The notes under the pieces are model-generated. The model searched no databases. It was not told where the DNA came from and worked only from the letters and a program-made list of their open reading frames with translations. A DNA stretch of 64,000 nt from assembly GCF_014656055.1 (NCBI RefSeq), contig NZ_BNBR01000001.1, positions 744,001-808,000 on the forward strand, in the 5' to 3' direction. Origin of the DNA: Streptomyces griseosporeus. Its GTDB lineage: Bacteria; Actinomycetota; Actinomycetes; Streptomycetales; Streptomycetaceae. Positions 52,286-59,981 of this stretch are shown here, one piece after another (within the stretch, counting starts at the first letter, position 1; each line of letters starts with the position of its first letter). The position numbers were made by a program, and so were the translations under genes.

Positions 52286-53560
52286 TCACCCGGCGCCCGA
52301 CCCGGCCGGTGCCGTCGCCCCCTCGGCCGCCGGTGCGAGGCTCTCGCGGCGGGGCAGCAGCAGCGGGGTCGCGAGGATCAGCAGCCCGGCGACGGTGAGG
52401 GCCGTGCGGGGACTGGTGGCGTCGGCGAGGAGGCCGGCGAGCGCGGTGAGCACGGCGATGGCCGTCTGCTGGCCGATCGACCAGGCCGTCAGGGTCCGGG
52501 CGACGCGGTGCTGCGGGGTCTGTTCGAGCCGGTACGTGGCGAGGACGGGGGTGTACAGGCTCATGTGGACGATGATCGCCAGCTCGACGGCGATCACGGT
52601 GACGAGTCCGGCGGTGCCCGGCGGGGTGAGGGCGAGGCCGATCAGCCAGACGGCCCGCAGTGTGCCGGCGGTCCGCAGGACGCGGTGCCGGCCGTACCGG
52701 GCGACGACCCGGCGGGCCAGCCGGGAGCCGACGAGTCCGCCGAGGCAGGGGGCGGCGAAGGCGAGGCCGTACTGCCAGGGCGGGAAGCCGAGGTCGCGGA
52801 GCAGGAGCACGGCGAGCAGCGGCTCGGTGGCCATGATCAGTCCGGCGACGAGCATGTTGTTGAGCCAGAGCGCGCGCAGGCCGGGATGGGCGAGCAGGTG
52901 CCGCCAGCCGTCGAGCGCACCGCCGGTCCCGGCCCGAGCGGCACCGGCCTCCCGTGGGGGTTCCTCACGGGCGCGGACGGCGGTGATGCCCAGCGCGGAG
53001 AGCAGGTAGCTGACCGCGTCGGCCAGCACGGTGGCGACCGGTCCGAACGCCCCGGTCGCGGCGCCGCCCAGCGGCGGGCCGACCGCGATGGAGCTCCAGT
53101 TCGTGGACTCCAGCCGGGCGTTGGCCACCAGCAGGTCCCGTGGGGGCAGCAGGGTCTTGAGGAAGGCGCCGCTCGCCGCGTTGAAGGCGATCTTCGCCGC
53201 GGCGACCACGGCCGAGACGACGAGCAGCTGGGCGAAGCCGAGCCGGCCGGCGACGTGGGCGACGGGGACGCTCGCCATGGCCGCGAAGCGGCACAGGTCC
53301 ATGCCGATCATCACCTGCCGCTTGCGGCGGCGCTCCACCCACGGCGCGAGCGGCACCGCGATCAGCGCGCCCACCGCGGGTCCCACGGCGGACAGCGCGG
53401 ACACCTGGGCGGGGCTCGCGTGCACCACCAGGACGGCCGTCAGCGGGAGTGCGCCGAAGCCGAGCCCGGAGCCGTAGGCGCTGACCGCGTACGCCGCCCA
53501 CAGCCGGCCGAACGGCCGCCCCAGAGATCGTCTCGCCACCACGCTCCGCACCCTCCGCAC
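52286..53560 (-). CDS. MFS transporter
   Basis: The 424-aa protein has 12 predicted helices. MFS hallmarks include AYAVSAYGSGLGFGALPLTAVLV, the loop WVERRRKRQVMIGMDLCR after helix 3, and a second-half LVGSRLARRVVARYGRHRVL. The start could be the GTG at 53560 or the GTG at 53542, which sits 9 nt after CGGAGG. It is divergent from a LysR-type regulator gene, which probably controls it. Drug or metabolite export is likely. Confidence 0.88.
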   Translation of the reverse strand: MRRVRSVVARRSLGRPFGRLWAAYAVSAYGSGLGFGALPLTAVLVVHASPAQVSALSAVGPAVGALIAVPLAPWVERRRKRQVMIGMDLCRFAAMASVPVAHVAGRLGFAQLLVVSAVVAAAKIAFNAASGAFLKTLLPPRDLLVANARLESTNWSSIAVGPPLGGAATGAFGPVATVLADAVSYLLSALGITAVRAREEPPREAGAARAGTGGALDGWRHLLAHPGLRALWLNNMLVAGLIMATEPLLAVLLLRDLGFPPWQYGLAFAAPCLGGLVGSRLARRVVARYGRHRVLRTAGTLRAVWLIGLALTPPGTAGLVTVIAVELAIIVHMSLYTPVLATYRLEQTPQHRVARTLTAWSIGQQTAIAVLTALAGLLADATSPRTALTVAGLLILATPLLLPRRESLAPAAEGATAPAGSGAG

Positions 53561-53633
53561 AACCGGTCATCGATGTCGCCGCATCAAAGCAAGGGCGCGG
53601 ACGAGGGATCAAACAACCGAACGGTGGCCGGGC

Positions 53634-53650
53634 CACAACCACGGGTTGTG
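53634..53650. promoter_or_regulatory. LysR-site candidate between the MFS and LysR genes
   Basis: CACAACC-ACG-GGTTGTG is a 7-bp perfect dyad ending 17 bp before the LysR start. A third ACAACC half-site lies at 53613. Position in the divergent gap suits an operator for autoregulation and MFS control. Confidence 0.55.
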
Positions 53651-53667
53651 TGCCTAAGGTGTGGGGC

Positions 53668-54603
53668 GTGGATCTCGAAACCGTGCGCACCTTCGTCGCC
53701 GTGGCCGACGCGGGGCAGTTCCAGGAGGCCGCCGCCGAGCTGGGGATCACCCAGCAGGCCGTCTCCAAGCGCGTCGCCGCGCTGGAACGCACCCTCGGGG
53801 TGCGGCTGTTCACCCGCACCCCGCGCGGCTCCGGGCTGAGCATCGACGGGCAGGCGTTCCTGCCCCACGCGCGCGAGCTGCTGCGCGTCGCCGAGCGCGC
53901 GGCCACGTCGGTGCGCGCGGGCCGCCGCCCGCTGCGCGTGGACGTGATCGCCTCGCGGGGCGCCGCGACCGGCCTGATGCGGGCCTTCCACCGCGCCCAC
54001 CCGGAGATCGACCTGGACGTGGTGATGCTGCTCGACATCGAGACGGCCGTCGCCGCCGTCCGCTCCGGCACGATCGACGCGTCCTTCCGCGCCGTCGCGG
54101 CGCCCGGCCGGCCGCTGCCGGAGGACATCGCGGCGGTCCGGGTGCTGGACGAGCCGCTGCAGCTCCTCACCGGTCCGGGCCACGCACTGGCCTCGGCGCG
54201 CTCGGTGACCATGGACGGGCTGGCCGGGCACCGCATCTGGATGCCGGGCATCGTCCCCGGCTCGGAGTGGGGCGCGTACTACGACGACCTCGTCGCCGCG
54301 TTCGGCCTCACCATCGAGGCGACCGGCCCCAACTTCGGCTCCGACGCGCTGCTCGACACCATCGCGGACACCCCGGCGCTGGCCACGTTCATGGGCGGGC
54401 GGACCCGGCTGGTCTGGCCGGCCGGCCACGGTCTGCGGCTGATCCCGGTGACGGACCCGACGCCGGTGTACCCGCACGCGCTCCTGTGGCACCGCGACAA
54501 CCCAAACCCGGCTCTGGCCACGCTCCGCGCCCACCTCACGGCGGCGACGGCGGGGCAGGACACGGCCGGGACGTGGACACCGGACTGGGTGATCCCGCGC
54601 TGA
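53668..54603 (+). CDS. LysR-family transcriptional regulator
   Basis: The 311-aa protein has the HTH DLETVRTFVAVADAGQFQEAAAELGITQQAVSKRVAALERTLGVRLFTRTPRG, followed by a substrate-binding domain. The GTG at 53668 has AAGGTG upstream and puts the HTH at the N-terminus, as usual. It is divergent from the MFS gene. The ligand is unknown. Confidence 0.9.
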   Translation: MDLETVRTFVAVADAGQFQEAAAELGITQQAVSKRVAALERTLGVRLFTRTPRGSGLSIDGQAFLPHARELLRVAERAATSVRAGRRPLRVDVIASRGAATGLMRAFHRAHPEIDLDVVMLLDIETAVAAVRSGTIDASFRAVAAPGRPLPEDIAAVRVLDEPLQLLTGPGHALASARSVTMDGLAGHRIWMPGIVPGSEWGAYYDDLVAAFGLTIEATGPNFGSDALLDTIADTPALATFMGGRTRLVWPAGHGLRLIPVTDPTPVYPHALLWHRDNPNPALATLRAHLTAATAGQDTAGTWTPDWVIPR

Positions 54604-54719
54604 CCGGCACGCCGGCACGGGCCCGCCCGGCCCATGTGCCCCCCTGCCCGGGCCCGCCGCAGCGGGCGTCCCGGAACATGCCACCTGCTTTCCTGCCCCG
54701 GGAGGACTAGGTTTGCCGC

Positions 54720-55685
54720 ATGAGCAACCTTGACCGCGCGCCCGTACCGAGCGTGTGCGGCGGCCGCGGATTCGTCGTCGCCGAGCCCGTCCGCGAGCTG
54801 CTGAGCCCTCGCCGCGTCAGACTCGGCGAGTCCACCGAGGTACGCCGGCTGCTGCCGAACCTCGGCCGGCGCATGATCGGCGCCTGGGCCTTCGTCGACC
54901 ACTACGGACCCGACGACATCGCCGACGAGCCCGGCATGCAGGTGCCGCCGCATCCGCACATGGGCCTGCAGACGGTCAGCTGGCTCCACGAGGGCGAGGT
55001 GCTGCACCGGGACTCCACGGGCAGCCTGCAGACCATCCTGCCGAAGCAGCTCGGGCTGATGACGTCCGGCCGGGCGATCAGCCACTCCGAGGAGAGCCCC
55101 CGCTCGCACGCGCGTTTCCTGCACGGCGCCCAGCTCTGGGTCGCCCTGCCGGACGCCCACCGCCACACCGACCCGAAGTTCGAGCACCACGCCGAACTGC
55201 CGACGGTCACCGCGCCGGGCCTCACGGCGACCGTGATCCTCGGCGCCCTCGACGGCGCCACGTCACCGGGTACGGCGTACACCCCGATCGTCGGCGCCGA
55301 CCTCGCGCTCGCCCGCGGCACGGACGTACGGCTGCCCCTGGAGCCGGACTTCGAGTACGGGGTGCTGTCGATGTCGGGCGAGGTGCACGTGGACGGCGTG
55401 CCCGTGCTGCCCGGCTCGATGCTCTACCTCGGCTGCGGCCGCACCGAACTACCGCTGCGCGCCGAGTCGGACGCCGACGTGATGCTCCTCGGCGGCGAGC
55501 CGTTCGAGGAGGAGCTGATCATGTGGTGGAACTTCGTCGGCCGCACCCAGGAGGAGATCGAGCAGGCCCGCGCCGACTGGATGACGGGCACCCGCTTCGG
55601 CGAGGTGAAGGGCTACGACGGACGTCCCCTGGCGGCACCCGAGCTGCCCGCGACCCCGTTGAAGCCGCGCGGGAGGGTGCGCTGA
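54720..55685 (+). CDS. Pirin-family protein
   Basis: The 321-aa protein has the bicupin pattern of pirins: RRLLPNLGRRMIGAWAFVDHYGP, then VPPHPHMGLQTVSWLHEGEVLHRDS with metal-binding His residues, LGLMTSGRAISHSEES and a second cupin with YEDHVDGVPVLPGSMLYLGCG-like text. Pirins often have quercetinase activity or redox-regulatory roles. The gene stands alone. Confidence 0.92.
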   Translation: MSNLDRAPVPSVCGGRGFVVAEPVRELLSPRRVRLGESTEVRRLLPNLGRRMIGAWAFVDHYGPDDIADEPGMQVPPHPHMGLQTVSWLHEGEVLHRDSTGSLQTILPKQLGLMTSGRAISHSEESPRSHARFLHGAQLWVALPDAHRHTDPKFEHHAELPTVTAPGLTATVILGALDGATSPGTAYTPIVGADLALARGTDVRLPLEPDFEYGVLSMSGEVHVDGVPVLPGSMLYLGCGRTELPLRAESDADVMLLGGEPFEEELIMWWNFVGRTQEEIEQARADWMTGTRFGEVKGYDGRPLAAPELPATPLKPRGRVR

Positions 55686-55801
55686 CCTAGGGAAAACACC
55701 GGAGCCGTCATCCATACGCCCCGGCGGCGGATCTCGATGGGAGACCGCTCCCCTGGCCGCCGAGCTGGAGCGGGCCAGTCCCGGAGGGGACGTGGGGCGG
55801 C

Positions 55802-56308
55802 TCAGCCGATGGCCGGGCTGCGGTGTTCGACCAGGACCACGTCGCGCCATTGGCCGTGGTGGCGGCCGATGCGCTCGCGTGTGCCGATGACCCGGAACCC
55901 GGCCCGCTGATGCAGGGCGAGGCTGGCGGTGTTCTCGGGGAAGATGCCGGACTGGATCGTCCAGATGCCCGCGGCCTCGGTGGAGGCGATCAGAGCGGTC
56001 AGCAGGGCCAGACCGACACCCCTGCCGCGGGCATCGGGGTGGACGTAGACGGAGTGTTCGACCACTCCGGCGTACGCGCACCGGTCGGACACGGGCACCA
56101 CGGCTGCCCAGCCCACCACTTGTCCGTCGGCGTCCAATGCGACGAAGCGGTGCTCGGGCAGCTTGGCCGCGTCGAAGGTTTCCCAGGCCGGAGCGGCGGT
56201 CTCGAAGGTGGCGTTCTGCTCGTCGATGCCGAGCCGGTAGATCTCCAGTACGGCCGTGGCGTGCTCCGGCTCCATCGCCGCGACGTGTACGCCGGTGGCC
56301 GTGCTCAC
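55802..56308 (-). CDS. arsN1: ArsN1-like GNAT N-acetyltransferase
   Basis: The 168-aa protein has the phosphinothricin/arsinothricin acetyltransferase pattern: IYRLGIDEQNATFETAAPAWETF, VVPVSDRCAYAGVVEHSVYVHPDARGRGVGLALL for acetyl-CoA, and FPENTASLALHQRAGFRVIGTRERIGRHHGQWRDVVLVE. It is coupled by 4 bp to the arsC gene and lies in an arsenic locus, so arsinothricin or related antibiotic detoxification is more likely than generic acetylation. The arsenic context is the main support for the name. Confidence 0.85.
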   Translation of the reverse strand: MSTATGVHVAAMEPEHATAVLEIYRLGIDEQNATFETAAPAWETFDAAKLPEHRFVALDADGQVVGWAAVVPVSDRCAYAGVVEHSVYVHPDARGRGVGLALLTALIASTEAAGIWTIQSGIFPENTASLALHQRAGFRVIGTRERIGRHHGQWRDVVLVEHRSPAIG

Positions 56309-56724
56309 GCCGTCACCTCGATGCCGAGCTCGGCGAGCAGGCCGCGGATGCGTCGCTCGATCTCGTCGCGGATCGGCCGGACGGCCTCGACGCCCTGTCC
56401 GGCGGGATCGTCGAGCTTCCAGTCCAGGTACCGCTTGCCGGGGAAGTACGGGCAGGCATCCCCGCAGCCCATCGTGACGACCACGTCCGAGGCCTGCACG
56501 GCCTCGGCGGTGAGGACATTCGGGATCTGGGCGGAGAGGTCGATGCCGGTCTCCTTCATGGCCTCCACCACGTCGGGGTTCACGGCGTCGGCGGGGGCGG
56601 AGCCGGCGGAGCGGACCTGGACCTTGTCTCCGGCGAGGTGGGTGAGGAAGGCGGCGGCCATCTGGGAGCGGCCGGCGTTGTGCACGCAGACGAACAGCAC
56701 GGAGGGGGCGGCGGGAGTGCTCAT
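56305..56724 (-). CDS. arsC: Arsenate reductase, ArsC (low-MW phosphatase type)
   Basis: The 139-aa protein has the catalytic P-loop FVCVHNAGRSQMAAAF (C-x5-R) and a second cysteine pair in GCGDACPYFPGKRYLDW. This is the thioredoxin/mycothiol-coupled ArsC type that reduces arsenate to arsenite. The start overlaps by 4 bp the end of the aquaporin remnant, and its stop overlaps the acetyltransferase start, so it is in the middle of one operon. Confidence 0.93.
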   Translation of the reverse strand: MSTPAAPSVLFVCVHNAGRSQMAAAFLTHLAGDKVQVRSAGSAPADAVNPDVVEAMKETGIDLSAQIPNVLTAEAVQASDVVVTMGCGDACPYFPGKRYLDWKLDDPAGQGVEAVRPIRDEIERRIRGLLAELGIEVTA

Positions 56725-57042
56725 GAGGACACGGTGCTTCCTTCAGCAGGTCGGACGGGATTGGCGGGATGCTGCTCGCCGTGCGGGACGACGACCTCGT
56801 CCCCGGTTGCGGGCGCCGGGCGCCCGAAGGTGAAGGCGACCAGGACCAGGCGCGGGGCCGAGCAGGGCGATGAGCACGCCCGGACCGAAGACGGTCGCCA
56901 GGGAGTTGGCCGGCAGCTGGAGGCCGACGTCGCGGGTCGGTTCACCGGCCTGGATCCCGGAGCCGACCACCACGGCCACCAGCGCCGCCGTGCCGACGGC
57001 TTCAGCCGCCGCCCTTCGCACCAGCGGCACCGGGGCGCTCAC
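56721..57042 (-). pseudogene. Aquaporin gene collapsed by internal deletion
   Basis: The first about 55 codons (GTG at 57042) encode an aquaporin N-terminus: EAVGTAALVAVVVGSGIQAG, DVGLQLPANSLATVFGPGVLIALLGP. The final part, in another frame, encodes a matching C-terminal end: LVLVAFTFGRPAPATGDEVVVPHGE. The junction is near 56851-56860. A normal aquaporin has about 240 aa, but only 322 bp remain, with the NPA motifs and most helices gone. The flanks still overlap arsR (GTGA) and arsC (ATGA), showing it was the intact middle gene of the operon. Confidence 0.82.
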
Positions 57043-57416
57043 GCGGAGGCCTCCGCCGGCACGGCGGGGGTCTGCAGCAGGGCGGACAGTTTGGCCAGGG
57101 CCTCGGGCAGCACCCAGTAGTACACCCAGGTACCGCGTCGTTCGGAGCCGACGAGTCCGGTCTCGCGCAGCACCTTCAGGTGGTGGGAGATGGTCGGCTG
57201 GGAGACGTCGAACAGGCCGATCAGGTCACACACGCACGCCTCCCCGCCCTCGTGCGAGGCGATCAGGGACAGCAGCCGCAGCCGGATGGGGTCCGACAGC
57301 GCCTTGAACATCCGCGAAAGCTCGGCTGCGTCCACTTCACCCAGCGGCTCGCGGACCATCGGGGCGCAGCACGCCGCGTCCTGACCGAGCAGCGGCAGAA
57401 CAGCTTGTTTCGACAT
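57039..57416 (-). CDS. arsR: ArsR-family transcriptional repressor
   Basis: The 125-aa protein has the winged-helix MFKALSDPIRLRLLSLIASHEGGEACVCDL. The CVC in helix alpha-3 is the As(III) site of the ArsR type, and a further CC occurs near the N-terminus (residues 16-17). The recognition helix is FDVSQPTISHHLKVLRETGLV. It heads the leftward ars operon and is divergent from the arsI-like gene. Its stop overlaps the aquaporin remnant start. Confidence 0.92.
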   Translation of the reverse strand: MSKQAVLPLLGQDAACCAPMVREPLGEVDAAELSRMFKALSDPIRLRLLSLIASHEGGEACVCDLIGLFDVSQPTISHHLKVLRETGLVGSERRGTWVYYWVLPEALAKLSALLQTPAVPAEASA

Positions 57417-57461
57417 GTCCCTATGTTGACGTCTGTCTATCCAAGTGGCAACCTCGCTTGC

Positions 57462-57477
57462 ATCGACAGCCGTCGAT
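57462..57477. promoter_or_regulatory. ArsR-type operator between arsR and arsI
   Basis: ATCGAC-AGCC-GTCGAT is a 6-4-6 inverted repeat in the 89-bp gap between the divergent arsR and arsI genes. SmtB/ArsR proteins bind dyads of similar size. No binding data can be seen here. Confidence 0.5.
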
Positions 57478-57505
57478 ACAGCGTCGTCTGTGATGGGAGA
57501 CCGCC

Positions 57506-58012
57506 ATGTCCCGAGTCCAGCTCGCCCTGCGCGTCGCCGACCTGGAAGGCTCGATCGCCTTCTACTCCAAGCTCTTCGGCACCGAACCCGCCAAGCGGCG
57601 CGAGGGCTACGCCAACTTCGCCGTCACCGAGCCCCCGCTCAAGCTCGTCCTCATCGAGGGCGAGACGGGCGAGGAGACCCGCCTCGACCACCTCGGTGTC
57701 GAGGTCGCCGGCACCGAGGAAGTCTCCGCCGCCACAACCCGGCTCAAGGAAGCGGGCCTGGCCACGTTCGAGGAGAACGACACCTCCTGCTGCTACGCCC
57801 TGCAGGACAAGGTGTGGGTGACCGGTCCGGGCAAGGAGCCGTGGGAGGTGTACGTGGTCAAGGGCGATGCCGACACCTTGGAAAAGGCCGGCACCGCCCC
57901 GGACGCCTGCTGCGGTACGACCGCGTGCTGCACCCCCGAGGAGCAGGCCGTCGACTCCTCCCAGACCCTGGCCGAGGCCAAGGCGGGCGCAGGGTGCGCC
58001 TGCGCCGGCTGA
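57506..58012 (+). CDS. arsI: ArsI/CadI-family metalloenzyme (C-As lyase-like)
   Basis: The 168-aa protein has a vicinal-oxygen-chelate fold: MSRVQLALRVADLEGSIAFYSKLFG, RLDHLGVEV and EPWEVYVVKGD. Likely metal ligands are Q5 (His in some ArsI), H62 and E114. Paired C95-C96 (TSCCYALQDKVWVTGP) match the thiol pair that binds trivalent organoarsenicals. The C-terminal tail is cysteine-rich (DACCGTTACC, GCACAG). It is divergent from arsR, so arsenic-inducible C-As bond cleavage or cadmium/arsenic binding is likely. Confidence 0.9.
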   Translation: MSRVQLALRVADLEGSIAFYSKLFGTEPAKRREGYANFAVTEPPLKLVLIEGETGEETRLDHLGVEVAGTEEVSAATTRLKEAGLATFEENDTSCCYALQDKVWVTGPGKEPWEVYVVKGDADTLEKAGTAPDACCGTTACCTPEEQAVDSSQTLAEAKAGAGCACAG

Positions 58013-58021
58013 CACGGCTGC

Positions 58022-58047
58022 CTGCCGGGCGGCGTGTGCGCCGGCAG
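58022..58047 (+). terminator. Possible terminator after arsI
   Basis: CTGCCGG (58022-58028) and CCGGCAG (58041-58047) form a stem with a 12-nt loop, starting 10 bp after the arsI stop. There is no T-run. The rest of the gap to 58252 shows nothing clear. Confidence 0.4.
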
Positions 58048-58251
58048 CACGCGCACGACCGCCTGGCGGTCACCGAGTTGCCGGCGCAGGTGACAGTTCT
58101 CTGTCGCTGCCTGGAGCAGGCGCCCACCAAGCCGAGCTGGGCGTCCTCTTTGACGTCGGCTGCCTCTCCCCAGCAGTTCCACAGGGCGGCAGGGCAGCAG
58201 CCCGACCTCTCCGCGCCACGGACGCCCGCCGACGGCCCCCGGCCCACCGCC

Positions 58252-58740
58252 TCATTCCGAAGGAACGCGGAACTCGAATTCGGGGCGGTCCCACGGCACG
58301 GCGGGCGGGTTCGCGGGCGCGGTCCCGGTGCGCACTGCGCCGGCGCGGTGGTAGAAGCCCTCGGCGGGACGATGCGAGACGACCTTGACGCGGTCGAGCC
58401 CGGCGGCACGGGCCTCGGCCTGCATGTGTGCGACGAGCAGCCGTCCGATGCCCCGTCCCTGCGCTTCGTCGGCGACGAACAGCAGGTCGAGCTCTGGCGG
58501 GGTGAGGACGAGCGAGTAGAACCCGAGGACCCGGTCTCCCTGCTCGTCGGGGCCTACGGCCGCGAAGACGCGGTGGGCCTCGATGTAGTCGGGCCCGACC
58601 CGGTAGCCCGCGACCGCGGCCGCGTACTTGCCCTCGTAGGCGCTTGAGCCACGCACGATCCGCGTGAGCCGTCTGGCATCGCGCGCGACAGCCCGCCGTA
58701 TCGTGATCGGCGGGCTGATCCGGAGTGTGCGTGAACCCAT
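58252..58740 (-). CDS. GNAT-family N-acetyltransferase
   Basis: The 162-aa protein has ISPPITIRRAVARDARRLTRIV and LLFVADEAQGRGIGRLLVAHMQAEAR, the acetyl-CoA binding loop. VVSHRPAEGFYHRAGAVRTGTAP follows near its end. The ATG at 58740 removes a non-homologous 23-residue extension. The substrate is not predictable. The gene lies alone, 239 bp after arsI and convergent with it. Confidence 0.87.
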   Translation of the reverse strand: MGSRTLRISPPITIRRAVARDARRLTRIVRGSSAYEGKYAAAVAGYRVGPDYIEAHRVFAAVGPDEQGDRVLGFYSLVLTPPELDLLFVADEAQGRGIGRLLVAHMQAEARAAGLDRVKVVSHRPAEGFYHRAGAVRTGTAPANPPAVPWDRPEFEFRVPSE

Positions 58741-58819
58741 CGGGAGAGTATGGCGCACGGGGCGTGCCGTCGGGCGGCGGGCCGGCCGGCCGGGCAGGAT
58801 TCCTGCCACCCCGCCGTCC

Positions 58820-59050
58820 TCACGGGTACACCGGCGTCACCACCGGCTCGCAGTCGACCCCGCAGCGCGCGTCGGGCCACAGCGCCAGGCCTACCAGGAC
58901 GAAGAGCGCGGCGAGGGTCAGCCCGTACAAGAGCCGCCAGCGCAGCGACAGCGCGTCGGGGCCCCACAGCCACCCCCTGCCGAGCATCAGCATGAGCACG
59001 GCTACCGGCAGGAGCAAGGCTCCCAGGACAGTCAGCAGCACGGACAGCAC
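58820..59050 (-). CDS. Small two-helix membrane protein
   Basis: The 76-aa protein has two hydrophobic helices (SVLLTVLGALLLPVAVLMLML; RLLYGLTLAALFVLVGLALW) and a C-terminal CGVDCEP pair of cysteines. No family is recognised. GGGAGC lies upstream of the GTG start. It sits between the acetyltransferase gene and another membrane protein gene on the same strand. Confidence 0.6.
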   Translation of the reverse strand: MLSVLLTVLGALLLPVAVLMLMLGRGWLWGPDALSLRWRLLYGLTLAALFVLVGLALWPDARCGVDCEPVVTPVYP

Positions 59051-59150
59051 CGGCGGGCTCCCTCACGGCAGGCAGGTCACGACAGGCGGGTCAGGGCAGG
59101 GCACGGGTGGTGAGAGCAGGCAGGTCAGGGGACGGGTGGCGGCCGGCCGG

Positions 59151-59771
59151 TCACGGCAGGGCGTGGGTGGCGCAGGCGGTCCGGAAGGGCTTGCGGTTGC
59201 CGGTCATGGGGAGGATGTCGGCCCGCCGGCCGGCGTCCGGCGCGGTCCGGGTCAGCACCGCCATGGCGTTGACGCCGCGGGACCGTTCGCCGCGATAGCG
59301 CTCGACGGCCTGTTCGGCGTCCTGGCCGACCTCGGTGAGGATCTCCTCCACGAGGCAGAAAGGGCAGCCGCGTTCCAGCCGCGCGGCCAGGACGTGCGAG
59401 GGCGCGCCGGTCGTGCGGACCGCGACGAATCCCGTACTGGAGACGCCCACCGTGGTCGTCTCGGGGCCGTCGGGCCCGCAGGCCGCGAGCAGTCGCTGCC
59501 GCAGCTGCGCCGCGTCGACCACCGGGACGGTGGGGAGGGCCCCGACGGCGGCGGCCGCGACAGCGCCCAGCATGCAGAACCCGGTGACCGACCAGGCGAC
59601 CACCACCAGCCAGTGCGGGCCCCAGCGCTCGGCCGCGAGCACGCTCACCGTGCCCCAGAACGCCAGGCCGAGCCGGTCGGTCCAGCGGGGCGGCTCGCGC
59701 AGCCACAGGCGCAGCAGGTCCCACACGGTGAGACACAAGGCGACGACCACTCCGGCAACAGCTGCGTCCAC
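59151..59771 (-). CDS. Membrane protein with a CPFC motif, unknown function
   Basis: The 206-aa protein has about three hydrophobic helices in its first half (VAGVVVALCLTVWDLLRLWL, LGLAFWGTVSVLAAERW, VVVAWSVTGFCMLGAVAAAAVG). A soluble second half follows with LERGCPFCLVEEILTEVG. The start is the GTG at 59771 with GGGAGGGC 4 nt upstream, in place of TTG at 59816. The CPFC motif might hold a metal or a disulfide. No family is recognised. Confidence 0.6.
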   Translation of the reverse strand: MDAAVAGVVVALCLTVWDLLRLWLREPPRWTDRLGLAFWGTVSVLAAERWGPHWLVVVAWSVTGFCMLGAVAAAAVGALPTVPVVDAAQLRQRLLAACGPDGPETTTVGVSSTGFVAVRTTGAPSHVLAARLERGCPFCLVEEILTEVGQDAEQAVERYRGERSRGVNAMAVLTRTAPDAGRRADILPMTGNRKPFRTACATHALP

Positions 59772-59914
59772 AGCGCCCTCCCCCAGCCGCCCGGTGAACG
59801 GTTTCACCGGTGGCAAGAGAGATACTCCCCCGCCGGCCGCCCGCTCAACAGCGCCCGGCCCCGCCTCGGCTCAGGTGTCCCGTCCGTTGACAGAGCATCA
59901 TGCCCCTCCCATCA

Positions 59915-59928
59915 TGGGAGCGCTCCCA
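59915..59928. promoter_or_regulatory. Perfect CebR-type box upstream of the glycoside hydrolase
   Basis: TGGGAGCGCTCCCA is identical to the canonical 14-bp CebR operator of Streptomyces. It ends 53 bp before the ATG of a CBM2-bearing glycoside hydrolase, a position from which a repressor would block transcription until cello-oligosaccharide is present. Confidence 0.9.
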
Positions 59929-59981
59929 CACCAGCTCTCACACCAGCGCTCCGTACGGCCGGCCCCCGAGGAAGGACCCCC

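Noticed and set aside
58725..59981. Long N-terminal extension of the CBM2 glycoside hydrolase
   Set aside because: The CebR box, ribosome site and signal peptide all place the start at 59982.
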